Of a stretch of DNA of 64,000 bases, positions 10,525-22,204 are shown one piece after another (position 1 is the first letter of the stretch; every line of letters begins with the position of its first letter). The stretch is from Pezicula radicicola (lineage: Eukaryota; Ascomycota; Leotiomycetes; Helotiales; Dermateaceae), in the NCBI GenBank assembly GCA_003008705.1, contig PDUO01000005.1:127997-191996 (forward strand), read 5' to 3'. The notes beneath the pieces are model-generated. The model did not search any database, was not told where the DNA came from, and worked only from the letters and a program-made list of their open reading frames with translations. The translations under genes were made by a program, and so were the position numbers.

Positions 10525-12757
10525 ATGATGACTTCCGGGCCTTCACTTTCTTCTGCCTTGGTTGTTGGCCTTTGCGACATCTGTCAAGTCATATTCACTC
10601 GGAAGAAACCCACTGAAACATGCCCCCACCATAAGAACATTCGCGATCTGATCAAAGCATCAAATAGTGGTTGTAGACTCTGCGAGCTCTTGTGGAGCAA
10701 ATTCTCATCAAAGGAAAAAGTCGTGGTTGGCGTTAACTTGCCGCTTCTTTCGGAATCTCCTTGCATCTCGTACGAGCTGAGAGACTACTCACAATGGCCC
10801 TCAACTATTCATTGCATTTTTGACTTTCCAACGCCAAACGGTGAGGATATTCAGAAGGAAGTAGCTTTTTGTCGCCGCCTAAGTGGTGAGGAAGTCTATT
10901 GTATACCGAACTGTCAAAGCCGCTGCTTACACGCGCGTAGACGATCTTGATGAAGAGCCTGGAAACAATCCAAGACCTAGCGCCAATATCAGCATAGCTT
11001 CTGATTCTAGAGCCATGCAGTCCATGCTTTGGATGCAGAATACGGGCACTGGATCTGCGACAAGTCTTGAACAGGCTAAAAGATGGATCACCAAATGTGT
11101 TCAGAGACATTCAATTTGCAATCACGAACATAATTCAACACCTATGAAACTTCCCACTCGGCTCGTATGGATCAGCCCTTCCGAAGGGGGTCCTCTACAG
11201 CTCTGCGATACCCACCGTCTGCCTCAAGATACACAGTATATGACCTTGAGTCATTGTTGGGGAAAGAGAAAGTTTCTGACATTGACGACGAAGAACATGG
11301 CCAAGCTTCAAGCAAGCATTCCGTTCGCCGAGTTGACGAAAACCTTCCAGGATGCTATTACTGTCACGCGTTTCATGGCCATCAAATACATTTGGATCGA
11401 TTCACTCTGCATTATTCAAGACTCGACAGAAGATTGGAGAAAGGAGTCTTTGCTCATGAGAGACTTCTACTCCAACAGTTATTGTAACATATCTGCTACT
11501 CATGCTGACGATGGTGAGATGGGCTGTTTTGTGGACCGCAATATCGAAGCCTCTCTACTTACAATCAGCATACCGCCTGGATGCGACTTGTACGCTGATA
11601 TCTTCAAGCCAGGGATATACGAATGCCACGATCCAAACCTTTGGAAGGAAGAAGTCACCAAATCAGCTCTTCTACAAAGAGCTTGGGTATTTCAGGAGCG
11701 TCTCCTTGCCCCAAGAGTTCTTCATTTTGCCTCAAGCCAGATTTATTTTGAATGCCAGGAATTCCGCGCCTGTGAACTCCATCCCGAAGACATGTGCTTA
11801 CCTGCATATACAGTTGAAGGTTGGGGTCTGGGCGATGACTTCAAGGCAAGAATTCAGTCCATTCTTGCTAAAGCCTTGGATATGCAGCTGAATAACAATC
11901 ATTCCGCTTCTCAGAGACGCCTAGTAGCCAGAACATTATGGATGTATATAGTCAACAGCTTCACAGCCTGTAAATTGACCCGCGAGAGCGACAGGTTAAT
12001 AGCCATCTCCGGATTGGCACGCCTCCTTCAGGATCTAATGGGGTGCAGGTATCTGGCCGGACTTTGGGAAGACAGCTTAGTAGTGCAGCTTATCTGGAAC
12101 AGCATTGGTGCAAGCACCCGCACGGAAACATACCAGGCACCTTCGTGGTCTTGGGCTTCGAGACCTGGAAAGATAATGACCTATGCCTCTCATATGTGCG
12201 ATGTGGCCGGCATGCAGCAGGTCGGACACGACTGGTCAGAAGAGGACAGGGAGCTCGTCAAAGTCTGCGATGTTGAGATCACTACCACGGACGGCGATCC
12301 AATGAGCCAAGTCACCTACGGTTGTCTTCGCTTGAAAGGTATTTTGATCCCTACGATGCTGGACACCGTCAGGCTTGATTTCCACTCGCAATCTAGTTCC
12401 GAGATTCCAGAACCCAATTTCAAAATAAGAAGTGTCAAGTTCAGGTTACGGCCGGATATCTCTGGGGAAACACTAGTTGGCAAATTCTTTTGCGTAATGT
12501 GTGTACACAGAACAGTCTTTTTTGACGGACATTATGAACTGGTTGAAGGTTTGTTTCTGAGATCTACTGGCAAAGCAAAGGGTCAATATGAACGTGTTGG
12601 ATATATCACCACCGTCTTAGGTAAAGCGAGTGATAACGCCATAGAGTCTGTTTGTACTCCGTTTAAGAGATCTCAAGAGGAGAAGGAGATGATGACTGAT
12701 GATTCTTACGAGGTGTATGATGAAGAAACAGAACAGTGTACTTTTACTATTGTCTAG
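10525..12757 (+). CDS. HET-domain (heterokaryon incompatibility-like) protein
   Basis: HET domains are tied to non-self recognition and cell death in filamentous fungi; the role of this one is unknown. Exons 10525-10885 and 10941-12757 give 725 residues. The 55-nt intron (donor GTGAGG, acceptor GTAG) makes 'CRRLSD-DLDEEPGNN'; without it the first frame stops at 10950. The N-terminus has a Cys/His cluster, 'CDICQVIF...CPHH...CRLCELLW', typical of the long HET subgroup. The HET core is clear: 'YMTLSHCWGKRKFLTLTTKN', 'AITVTRFMAIKYIWIDSLCI', 'DWRKESLLMRDFYSNSYCNI', then 'RAWVFQERLLAPRVLHF' and 'PSWSWASRPGKI'. The C-terminal ~200 residues show no known domain. Confidence 0.9.
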
Positions 12758-14147
12758 GTAGATTTCTACGCAACAGTCTTCTCCGCGAGGAACGATCTTT
12801 GTAACATGCACAACTGTATTTCGTTGCAGTCCGTCCTACCTAGAAGAACTAGAGAAGTCCTCAACAGGCTCAAGTAGTAGATTATAAAGATTAAAAAGGT
12901 ATAAGTCTCTGGCAAGTATACATAGCTCTTGTTTAATTCAAGTTGTCCTTGTTCCTCGTCTCAAGTATAGTAGATAGACTATTAGTTGTAGATAAAGTTA
13001 CTCACTAATATTAATTTGGTTCAAGTAACTTAGTCAATTCTAGATATAAAACTCATTCCTCTTGTTCCCCAAGCATACTCACCACCAGCACCACCATCAA
13101 CCCTCACCTCACAATATCTAACCCTGGTCATCAACTCAACAGCATAATCCCTTCCTACAACCTTATCTCTACTAACCACTTTCTGTACCTTCCCCTTCCC
13201 CATATCCTTCTCCTTCTCCTAAAGTATCTAGGCCGCTACTAATACTTCTACTACTAGTTACCAAAGCTTTACCCGGGATTTTAGTAGTGGTAGAAGATTT
13301 CCTTCCTGATGGGTAAGTTGACATTGTAAACATTTCCCTTTTCATCTCTTCCCTTCTTATTATGGTATCTTATTGAAATGAAATTTAGTCGAAACAGAAA
13401 ATAAAATTCCAGTTGAACAAAAAGTCGATAAGGTTCTTGATGTTCAGAATTGCAAGCCTTTATATCCACATGTACGAATACGGCATGCTTGCCTACATCT
13501 GAGAGATTTCTTTTTAAACGTGTCGGATTACTATGGACAAACATCATCTAGCTACTTATGACCGATCGCTGACACATGAGTGGCCAAGCCAACAGCACTA
13601 TGTCATTGTAGTAATCGACTGAAAGCCGCTGTAGAATTTGGCAATAAAACCATGCCTCCAACTTTCTCATGAACTCGATAACGGTCATGCTCCACCGCAA
13701 AGCAAACAAAAGAGGCACCATTCGCCGCCGCCCATCCGTACCTTAGCCTCCTAGGCAGAATCCATCCGGCTTGCTCGAGACGCCCTGAAAACGCCAAACC
13801 AGATCAACTGAGGACCGAAACCGACCGCCGTATCATCATTATGCTGACTTTAGCCATGTAAGCCAGGTGAGTGTATGCGCAAATAAAAAAAAATACGAAA
13901 ACAGATCCACGCCATATGTACCTAGGTCAACCCAGACCGCTATTATTATCGATAATAGTAGGAGATTAGAGTGTCCGTAGGTTACAGCCTGACCCTAAAA
14001 TCGCACGTGAAAGAACTTATACAAGAAGAAGGAGAAGAAGAAGAAGCCAGGCCCACATAGTAACCCTGGTAGAAGTTCGTTAATAGGCAATGTTGAGCTG
14101 AACAGCCCTGCGAAGAAGAATCAACATATTCGTATGCCAAGCTGCAT
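12758..14147. other. Spacer between convergent genes
   Basis: 1.4 kb with no gene supported. Contains an AT-rich part at about 12880-13040 and a GAA/GAAG-type purine run at about 14023-14046. Short reading frames here have no family resemblance. Confidence 0.5.
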
Positions 14148-16339
14148 CTAGTCGTCAGCGTTAACGACTTCAAGTTCGCGGTTCTGCTGATCAGCTTCGA
14201 GCTGCTCAAGCAGGTCATCGAGTTCCTTGTCGACATCCTCAACTGCCATTCCAACAGCTTTAGCAATCAATTTTCGGTAGGCCTCTCCATTCTCGCCACC
14301 AGCAGTCTCCAAGGCAAGAGCAAACTCGCTGACAAGCTTCTGTCGCTTGGCTTGCTCCTCCGTGATCTTCTGATACAGTGCAAACCGCTCTTCAGGAGTA
14401 TCCTTAGTCTTGTGTCCGTTAGCCATTGACTCCTCTTGCTGAACCATGTCTTCGAGTTCAATCTGCTGCTGTTGCTCAATCAAACTCATGACATCAGCCT
14501 GGAGCTGCTTGTACTGGGCAATCTCAGCATTTGTCTGTTCCTCGGCGGTCTGCTCTTGGAAGCCAATATCAATCAACTGTTCGCGAATAATAGCCAACTC
14601 GACGTGGGTACTGTTCAAGATGCGCTTCGCTTCTGTCTCAGAATGACCACGATCAACGAGCTCCTCATCAAATGATCTAGCCAGATCTTGGAACTTCTCC
14701 AGGACAGCGGGGGTGATCTTCGATTCAATTGACATCGCGGCTTCAGAATGATGGGCAACGGCATGTCTCGATACTTCTCTGCCAGCAGCATCTGTGTATG
14801 ACATATGACGCTGGGAATCTGGAGCAAATGGTGACGAGGAAGCTGGTGCAAACCTGCCACGTCTGCTGTCATTCAACTCTTGGATCAGGTCCTCCGCAGT
14901 GATGCCTTCATTGTTCTCAATGTCACACCGGGCGCCACGACCCATCAAAGCTCTGACACACTTACGTGCCTTCCACTTGGCAGAGATGTGAAGCGCAGTG
15001 TTACCATCCACGTCTTGTGCGTCTAGAAGCTTCAAAACATGTTCCGGTTCGAAAACCTCTTGGATCTTGTTGATGATAATGTCAAGGTAGTACCGGGCAC
15101 AGTGATGCTTTGGCTTGCTTGCATTCATCATTGCAGCATGGTGAAGAGCTGTAGCCTGACACGAGTCCGTTACATCGATTGTTCCAATAAGCTCCTTGAC
15201 TACGGCTGGCATTGACTGTTTGTCCTGGCAATTGGTGAAGAGCACAGCACGCATCAATGGGGTTTCGCCTCGGTGGTTTCCTTGTGCAAGGTTAGCACCA
15301 AAGCGCTTAAGCTGCTTCATAATCTCGACGTCTCCCATCGCAGCAGCCCAGTGCATAGCAGTATGGCCATCAGTGTCAATGATCCAATCCGGCTGGAAGT
15401 TTGGTGGGGGTTCTGGTCGGACAACGTTCTCATGTTCATTTGACATCATGAAGTAATCGAGAAGCTCGTCAGCATAAATTCTGTGGGCAGTCTGAACAGG
15501 GTCCTCGACAGGCTCTTCATCACGCTTGCGCTTGCGGTGTCCGGTGGACTGATCATAACGATCATCTTCGTCCATGAATGAAGCTGAAGCGACTGTGGTA
15601 TCGTCAGGTGTCTCATCATCATTGAGCTGTGCACTAATGTTGTCGTAGTTCTCTTCAACCGGCGCTCTAACGGGTGCAGCCACTGGTTCTTTGCTGTTAG
15701 TACTGCTGTGTATGAATTCCGAGGCAATTGAGACTTACTGTTGGACCACTTTGGAACTGCAGGCTTCTTGGGAACCTTTGGCTTGTTGGTGGTGTGTTTG
15801 GGCGCAGGAGGAGGGCTGATGTTGCCAGGAATGAATTCGAATATAACTCTCAGCTTCTCGTAGACATTGTTGCGCAGTGCAAGAGCTTCACCTTGCTCAA
15901 GGGGAACCCATGTACCTTTGCACAAGTCAGCTTTGCGTTCATGCTCACTGTTTAGTTGAACGAACCCTGATATTTTCCATAGCCTCCTTGAACCTTCTCG
16001 TGCATATCCTTCTGCACCTCTCTCTCTAGAATTCGGGTACGAGCAGGCTTGTCAAAACCGGCAGCTTTGAGAATATGAGTCGCATTAATCCAATCATCAT
16101 GACGACGGCGCATAACTGAACGCACGAATTAGCGTATGCGCAATAACTGAACAAGTGTATCTGCGAACTAACCATGCTCCTTCAGATTCTCTCCAAACTG
16201 ATACTCGTACACGGGAATCTAGCAGCGGGGTCAGTAATAGTTTGGGCGCCGCCGCAGCGATTGAAGAGCTTTTAGGAGGGAATCTGCTCACGTTTGAATA
16301 GGTGGCGGTGTAAACACCTGGGCCAGCTGGCTTTACCAT
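14148..16339 (-). CDS. MBP1: APSES/KilA-N transcription factor with ankyrin repeats (Mbp1/Res2 type)
   Basis: DNA-binding subunit of the MBF G1/S regulator that binds MCB boxes (family knowledge). Five exons on the complement: 16292-16339, 16173-16218, 15966-16115, 15739-15915 and 14148-15688, giving 653 residues. The N-terminal DNA-binding domain is split over four exons and reads 'VPVYEY'-like strand ('NIPVYEYQF'), '[20 protein letters not shown]', '[20 protein letters not shown]' and '[13 protein letters not shown]'. A basic patch '[10 protein letters not shown]' lies near residue 190. Ankyrin repeats follow at about 240-400 ('[20 protein letters not shown]', '[12 protein letters not shown]', '[20 protein letters not shown]'). 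The C-terminus, about 470-620, is a Gln/Glu-rich coiled coil that would mediate Swi6-type pairing. The intron before the last exon has its TACTAAC branch site only about 8 nt from the AG. Confidence 0.93.
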
Positions 16340-17089
16340 TGTGTCGGCGGGATATTGGAGACTTCTACTACCCCAGAAGGAGTCAGGGAATAAGATCAGC
16401 CTCGGCGCTAAAGAGTACGGCGAGATTTTCGGAATGTGAGGGACGGGGAGAACGCGTCAAAATAGTGTTGAGAGGCGTATCCCAAGTCGGATTGCAGCTT
16501 TCTGCAGTCCAATATTGCTGGTGACGGTCGTTGCGCACGTCGTTGTGGGTTAGGAGTGCAAAGGAAGGGAATCGCGCTACGCGGTCGTCCAAGCAAGCAC
16601 CGTGAGGGAAGACGCGACTCGTCAGGCGACAACTTTAAATTCACCACCTCAGGTTCCAGCGGTCTAGATTCCTTGCTGGCTGTGAAGTTGGTACTACCCA
16701 AAGGTAAACTCCGAATTGCATTCACTATTTTATTATTTCTCTTGAATTTGCATTCTAAAGGCACTCAATTCAAATTAAAACAAACAATTTCTTAACAAGA
16801 TTTAGAAATAGCTCATGAAACAATCTTTCTTCACAATTACAGGATTTTCACAATAAATATTGGCAGGCCGTCTGAAGAGAGCGCCAGCCAGAGTACGTGA
16901 TTGTGGGCACAAGCCACAGAACATAATGTGGCGCATTACTGTGGTAATTGAGTTTGCGCCAAAACCGTTCATTACACGCATCATGATTCACAACCTTTTT
17001 TGTATCATTGTTACACCAGACAGTAGTGCTCAATCTTATATACTTGCAAGCACAACCCGAGTGCTGTCTATTCAATGTCTAAAATCTGT
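16340..17089. promoter_or_regulatory. Upstream region of the Mbp1-type gene
   Basis: 750 bp between the Mbp1-type start and the 3' end of the oxidoreductase gene. No gene is supported. The part near 16900-17050 is probably 3' flank of the oxidoreductase. Confidence 0.45.
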
Positions 17090-18496
17090 CTACGCTGCCG
17101 TTACTCCGTATGGTTGGGCCTTCTGGGTCAGGTCTAAAAACCCGTAGTTCTTCAGCTCCTTGTCTGCAGCTACCGTTGCACCCCAAGCCTGCATATCCTT
17201 CTGGAAGGCCGCGACGTTCTCCTCCATTGACAGATCAACTGGCTCTTCATCCTTTCCAATCTGTCTGATTTGTGCACCCGCAACCACAAGTGAGATTCCG
17301 AAATCATTCTCATCAAGCGCCAGTTTGACAGCCCCCGTAACCTTTCCAGAAAGGATGTCTTTGATAAGACGAGGCTCTTGACAAGCTGGGCGGCCAAGGC
17401 CAACACCGTCGACTGTATCGAGTGCTTTGACCATCGCTCCCACAGTCTTAAGTCCACCAGTGACGTAAGACTTGGTTTTGGTCAGGGGCTTCACAATCTC
17501 CTCAGCAAACTCCAAGAAAAAGGATTCACGCTTCCTTGTCGATTCCCGTTTGTACTGGAAGGCCAATGATTCGTACGTTCCACCAGAAAGCTCGACATAG
17601 TCGAAACGAGCCTTTTCTAACGCCTCACATAAACCCTTGGCTTCTTCGGGAGTGAACCCCTTCTCTTGGAATTCGACCGAGTTGATCTTGATACCCATGA
17701 TGAAGGATGGCGTGACCCGTTTTCTACACTCTGCTGCGATCTCAATAATAAGACGAATGCGGTTCTCAAGCGAACCTCCATATTTGTCGGTACGGTGGTT
17801 CGTGGTTGGGGAGAGAAACTGTGCAAGGAGATAACCGTGAGCACTGTGAAGCTGAATGCCGTCGTATCCAGCTTTTTCGAGATACTCAGCAGCATGAGCA
17901 AAACCATCAATCACTCTGGCGATATCTTCGTCGGTAGCTGCGCGTGGTTTGTTGAAGCTCATGCCCATGGCGTTGTCTATCAAAGTCAGTGAATGATCCT
18001 ATTAGTTTGCGGACGGTGCAAAGAGGGAGACGGGTCAGCAAAACTTACTGAGCTGTATGTCTGAAGCAGATATTGGGTTCTTCTGTATCCGATCCTCGAC
18101 TTGACGTCCCGGGTGGCTAACCTGGCCGACAATCAAACTACCATGGGCTTTCGCTGCAGCCGCCACTTCTTTGAAGGCCTCAAATCGAGGGCCAGAGAAG
18201 TCGTTTTCGGGGGTAATGATTGGGTTGCCCATTGCTTCTAGGTGGTCATACTCGATCAAGATGTTGCCAGTCAATAGTTGGCCGTACCCGCCTTCGCCCC
18301 AGCGTTTGTATAGATTGACAAGGTTTTTGGAAGGAATTCCTCGCTTCTTCAAATCTTTAGGGTCCCATGAAGAGAGACGTTCTGTCATGGCTCCCTTCAG
18401 GAATCTGTTCGGCGCAGTCCGTCCTGAGAACTCGAACTTGAGCGGCTGGGCCAAAGGTGAAGCATCAGTGCTATCAGATTCATACCGTAGAGACAT
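17090..18496 (-). CDS. NADH:flavin oxidoreductase, Old Yellow Enzyme family
   Basis: FMN-dependent ene-reductase; such enzymes reduce activated C=C bonds, but the natural substrate is not visible. Exons complement(18049-18496) and complement(17090-17976) give 444 residues. The intron (GTAAGT/ATAG) joins 'ISASDIQL' to 'NNAMGMSFNKPRAATDEDI'. The ATG at 18496 gives 'MSLRYESDSTD'; the longer frame upstream starts only at TTG. FMN barrel motifs: 'RTAPNRFLKGAMTERL', 'GQVSHPGRQ', 'YDGIQLHSAHGYLLAQFLSP', 'NHRTDKYGGSLENRIRLIIE', 'YVELSGGTYE', 'YVTGGLKTVGAMVKAL' and 'GVGLGRPACQEP'. The His-x-x-His-like active site is 'HSAH'. This looks like the fungal YqjM/NADH-oxidase-like branch, not classical OYE1. 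Confidence 0.9.
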
Positions 18497-18595
18497 TTTG
18501 CTGAAATTTGGGATTGGACTTTGAAGGAAAGATTGTTTCAATGACAACGATTGGATCCAGTGATTTAATGGCGTTACTTTTGGGTTGCGTTATTC

Positions 18596-18604
18596 CTTTA
18601 TATA
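18596..18604 (-). promoter_or_regulatory. Probable TATA box of the oxidoreductase gene
   Basis: The complement strand reads TATATAAAG about 100 bp before the ATG at 18496, a typical fungal core-promoter spacing. Confidence 0.5.
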
Positions 18605-19542
18605 CTAATGGATTTCGGAATAAAAAGTGTGGCCCCATAACTCCGAAACGTTAGTGGGGTATATACACAACTGGATTTCAAATGATTCAAGACTTGGCTC
18701 CATAGTACTGGCGTACTGTACGTACTACTGTCACCGGGTCGAGAAGATTGTCATCCCTGCGATTTCCAGCGGTATGACATGGACTCTAAATATCTTTCGG
18801 TATTTTCTATGCCGCACAGTACAAATCTCATCGTCTTGCCCAACTCCGAAAGTACGGTATGTAAATCGTCAATCAATCGGCGTTGGTTGTCGACCTCTGA
18901 AATATGGCGACGATTGGCGAGCAAGCATTCAGAAGGCTGGAGGGGGGGAGGGTTGTCCAACAGCTGTGCTTATTAAGCCATTAATAATGCAGCATGCTCA
19001 AATTGTTGACCGAGACTATTTCTTGTTGTCATGATATTGCAGAAGGCCAGCATGCCCACATCTCCATTGGCTGCATAATCTTTCCATTTCGATGTTGACA
19101 GCCTCGCATGCAAGGCTAGTTATGTTCCCTCTGTCGCTTAATTTAATTCTGCATAGTAAAGCCAGCCTTGCTCGCCTCCGGGACCGAGATCACGAGTATG
19201 CTTTGAAATTCAACTTATTCTCACGAGAGAGGAACTTCCGAAAATGAGAGAAACAGGTCCCGAGGATTTATTATCCTGTAAGCAACGCTGACAAATGATG
19301 CAGGTGAGGGAGATATAACGTACAGTGCTTGGCGTGGTGCATGGATCATGTCGTGGTACCTTTCGTATAGTTTGCGAACCTCGACTAAGTGATTGATGAA
19401 CAAACATTCTGGAAGATGGTGCCAAAGTCTATTCCCTCAGATGGGAGATATTGAACCAGAAGTTCCAAGTTGCAGAATGAAAGAAAGTGAAACTAACCGA
19501 GACTTTCAAGTGCTTATATCAGATTTTATTTAACTCTAGATA
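18605..19542. other. Gene-free spacer
   Basis: About 0.9 kb with no frame resembling a known protein. It is the upstream flank of the oxidoreductase gene and the left flank of the MITE. Confidence 0.5.
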
Positions 19543-20010
19543 CCTGGCAATAGACTGCGGAATGGGTACCGGGACCCATTGGGTAACCCAACCTATGGGT
19601 TCTTGGTAATACCCACGGGTTACCCATAGGTTCTTAGTAATACCCATAGGTAACCCGTGGGTATTACGTATAATCCATAGGTTACCTATAGGTTATAGAG
19701 GTACCTCTGCCTTTCCCTTTGCCTTTACCTCTACCTTTGCCTTTGCCTCTACCTCTGCGTCTGCAGCTCTGCCTTTGTTTTAAACCTTATATCTTAAAAC
19801 CTCGTTAATGTAATTAATTTGTTTGGTAAATAATTAGTCTTTAACTATAGTTTTAAAAATTATTAAGCTTACTTAAAGTAAATAGCTATCGCAAAGCTTA
19901 CTTAAAGTAGAAGTAAAAGTAGAAGGTAGAACTAGAGGCAGAAGTAGTTGCTATATACTTATAGGTACTTGGTAAACCCATGGGTACCTATTCCGCAGTC
20001 TACCTGGCAA
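19543..20010. mobile_element. hAT-like MITE with 8-bp target-site duplication
   Basis: The element spans 19551-20002 (452 bp). Its ends are inverted repeats: left 'TAGACTGCGGAATGGGTACC', right (complement) 'TAGACTGCGGAATAGGTACC', 19 of 20 identical. It is flanked by the same 8 bases, CCTGGCAA, at 19543-19550 and 20003-20010. An 8-bp duplication and TAG-starting ends are typical of the hAT superfamily. The interior is non-coding: nested palindromes of the type ACCCATAGGT/ACCCATGGGT at 19571-19695, a CCTTTGCCTCTACC-type pyrimidine repeat at about 19705-19775, and a 16-bp direct repeat 'AAGCTTACTTAAAGTA' (about 19864 and 19896). No transposase frame, so movement would need a partner in trans. 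Confidence 0.85.
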
Positions 20011-20560
20011 GGCAGACTGTAACCGCCATAAGAGAAGCTCCTAAATCGTCAGAGAGGGAACACGAGAGCGACTTGAAAATATGATAACATGCATGGGGCT
20101 CAAAGGTTTCCTATGTCGGAATTCCCACATGGCTACAGATAATCTATTCAGATATATTTTCCAATTAAAAGCTTGGGAATATTCGATTACATCTCTCATT
20201 CATGGGCTTATATAAAGAAACTCACGTTTGTCCCATAAACAACAACGTCTATTATTGTACTCTATGCCAAAGTACTTACTTCGTTCTTCTTGAAGGCTAA
20301 TGGTTTCTCCGATGCGCCAATATTTCTCGAGAAGAAGAGGATTCCAAAGTGAACTGGAATGACAAGCTTCTACACTAGCTTACCATTCGGTTTTATTTAG
20401 CTCGAATCCGTTTCTGACAGGGACAGCTCATTGTGTATTCACTGTACTAGCTTCAGACGTATTTTCATCTCAACTGACATCCATAGCCACATAAAGTCAA
20501 GGACCGCCCGAGGTATGGTATGGTAAGCTATTTCGTCGCAATAATTGCAATTACAACAAG
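20011..20560. other. Spacer / promoter of the repetitive protein gene
   Basis: 550 bp between the MITE and the ATG at 20561. No gene or clear element is recognised. Confidence 0.45.
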
Positions 20561-22204
20561 ATGTCTTCTCAAGAGCAACCCCCTAAGCGTAGGTCGTCGG
20601 CAGAACAGCTCAAAGCTCAGGATCCTAGCATCATCGCCATAGGTCGTCCCCTTACTCCTTCCGAATCCGCTGGAGCACCTTCTAGAGGACGAAGCCCAAA
20701 CGGTACTTCCTTATCAACATCGCTACAAGATTTGGATCCTTCCATCATCGCTGTAGGTCATGCTACTCTTTCCGCATCTCGAAGTCCCAATCCTTCTCGC
20801 AACATATCCCCAACTCCCTTAACATCTATTATGGCGTCATCTCAAGACCAAACTCAAGCACAAGCATCCTCTTCAAAAGATCCCGATTCTACTGGCCTCG
20901 ACCAAGGCACCGCTACACCTGACCCATCTACAAAGATAAAAAATGTCCAAAAGCAGAAACGGTCGAAGAAGAGACCCAGCAAGCGGCGAAAGATAGTAGC
21001 TCGCCAAGACAATAAAACGTCACCATACGCAGGCTTCCGCACACACGACTCCTGGAACGACGAAGAACGAGCAGCTGTCCGGGCTCAAAAGAAAGATGCA
21101 GAAGAAACGATGAAAAGAAATGCTGCAATCACGAAGTACAAGGAGGATGTTAGAGCAAGGCAGAGCGACCTAACAAAGCACGACATTGCCAGAGATGCAA
21201 TGATTGCTAAGAATGGTACAAAGGATATTTCCTGTAGATACAATGTCCTTGCTAACAGCTTAGGATACAGGCACGCCGCCCAAGAAGCAAATCCTCCTCC
21301 GATGTTTCCACCAGGACGTATGGCAAACCCATACCTCCTCCATTACCCACAATCCCCACTATCCTCACCATTCCAAATCCAACACCACGGATGTTATTCC
21401 AATGCTAACATTGGAGTCGATCCTCTAGGGTTGAATCCCATGACAAGATATGTCGTTCCCGGAGGATCTAACGGACGCCCTGTGCTTCCACCAACCAAAA
21501 ACCCTAATCCTCCGATTAACGGCATCTCAAGAAGGTATGGAAACAGGAGTTATCAGCCCAATAGAGGCGCCCCACCAATTCCTCCTATGAATGGCAATGG
21601 TATGGTAGTAGGGTATGAGAATAGGAATCATCACTCTAACGGCCAGCCTTCTATGAATCAGCAAATAAACCCCAACGAGAAGAGTCATGGCGTTCCATTT
21701 GGTGGTGGTTCAAGGCCACATATTATTCCTGCTTACGGGTCATTAGATTATGGTATCCCAGAACCTAATTTACAAACTACCGAGCAACCGGTTAACAGTG
21801 GCAATGGTATTGCTGGAGGATATAGGAATGGATATCATTATTCTAACGGTCAGCCTCCTCCTATAAATGGCTGGAGAGGAGGATATGGGAATGGGGGATA
21901 TCAGCCTATTGGCGGCACTGCACCAATGCCTCCTATGAATCAACAAATAAACCCCTATGCGAGGAATCGTGGTGTTCCATTTGGTGGTGGCTCAAGGCCA
22001 AATACTATTCCTGCTTACAGGCCGTCGGATTATTATGTTCGGGTACCTAGTTCGAGAGCTACCCAGGAACTAGTTAATAGTGGCAACGGCATGGCAGGAG
22101 GATATCGGAACGGGGGATCCTACTCGAACGGAGGCCCTCCACCAAGCCAAGTCCCTACTACCGGATGGGGATCTCATTACATGAATCCCTTTCAGAATCA
22201 GTAG
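20561..22204 (+). CDS. Repetitive Gly/Asn/Pro-rich hypothetical protein
   Basis: Not recognised; an uninterrupted 547-codon frame with internal duplications. Near the N-terminus the motif 'DPSIIAIGRPLTPS' (about residue 21) recurs as 'DPSIIAVGHATLSAS' (about 60). A strongly basic segment, 'KNVQKQKRSKKRPSKRRKI' (about 128-146), would serve as a nuclear signal or nucleic-acid contact. Next comes a charged helical part with 'THDSWNDEERAAVRAQKKDA'. The C-terminal half is low-complexity, with a 94-residue unit starting at residues 365 and 459: 'MNQQINP...GVPFGGGSRP..IPAY...SGNG.AGGYRNG.YSNG'. No signal peptide or membrane segment is seen. The repeats and position beside a MITE suggest a fast-evolving, lineage-restricted gene. 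It could be disordered scaffold or RNA-binding protein; this is a guess. Confidence 0.65.
   Translation: MSSQEQPPKRRSSAEQLKAQDPSIIAIGRPLTPSESAGAPSRGRSPNGTSLSTSLQDLDPSIIAVGHATLSASRSPNPSRNISPTPLTSIMASSQDQTQAQASSSKDPDSTGLDQGTATPDPSTKIKNVQKQKRSKKRPSKRRKIVARQDNKTSPYAGFRTHDSWNDEERAAVRAQKKDAEETMKRNAAITKYKEDVRARQSDLTKHDIARDAMIAKNGTKDISCRYNVLANSLGYRHAAQEANPPPMFPPGRMANPYLLHYPQSPLSSPFQIQHHGCYSNANIGVDPLGLNPMTRYVVPGGSNGRPVLPPTKNPNPPINGISRRYGNRSYQPNRGAPPIPPMNGNGMVVGYENRNHHSNGQPSMNQQINPNEKSHGVPFGGGSRPHIIPAYGSLDYGIPEPNLQTTEQPVNSGNGIAGGYRNGYHYSNGQPPPINGWRGGYGNGGYQPIGGTAPMPPMNQQINPYARNRGVPFGGGSRPNTIPAYRPSDYYVRVPSSRATQELVNSGNGMAGGYRNGGSYSNGGPPPSQVPTTGWGSHYMNPFQNQ

Noticed and set aside
18627..19034. 135-codon plus frame beside the oxidoreductase promoter
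   Set aside because: No resemblance to any family, and it overlaps a promoter; judged accidental.
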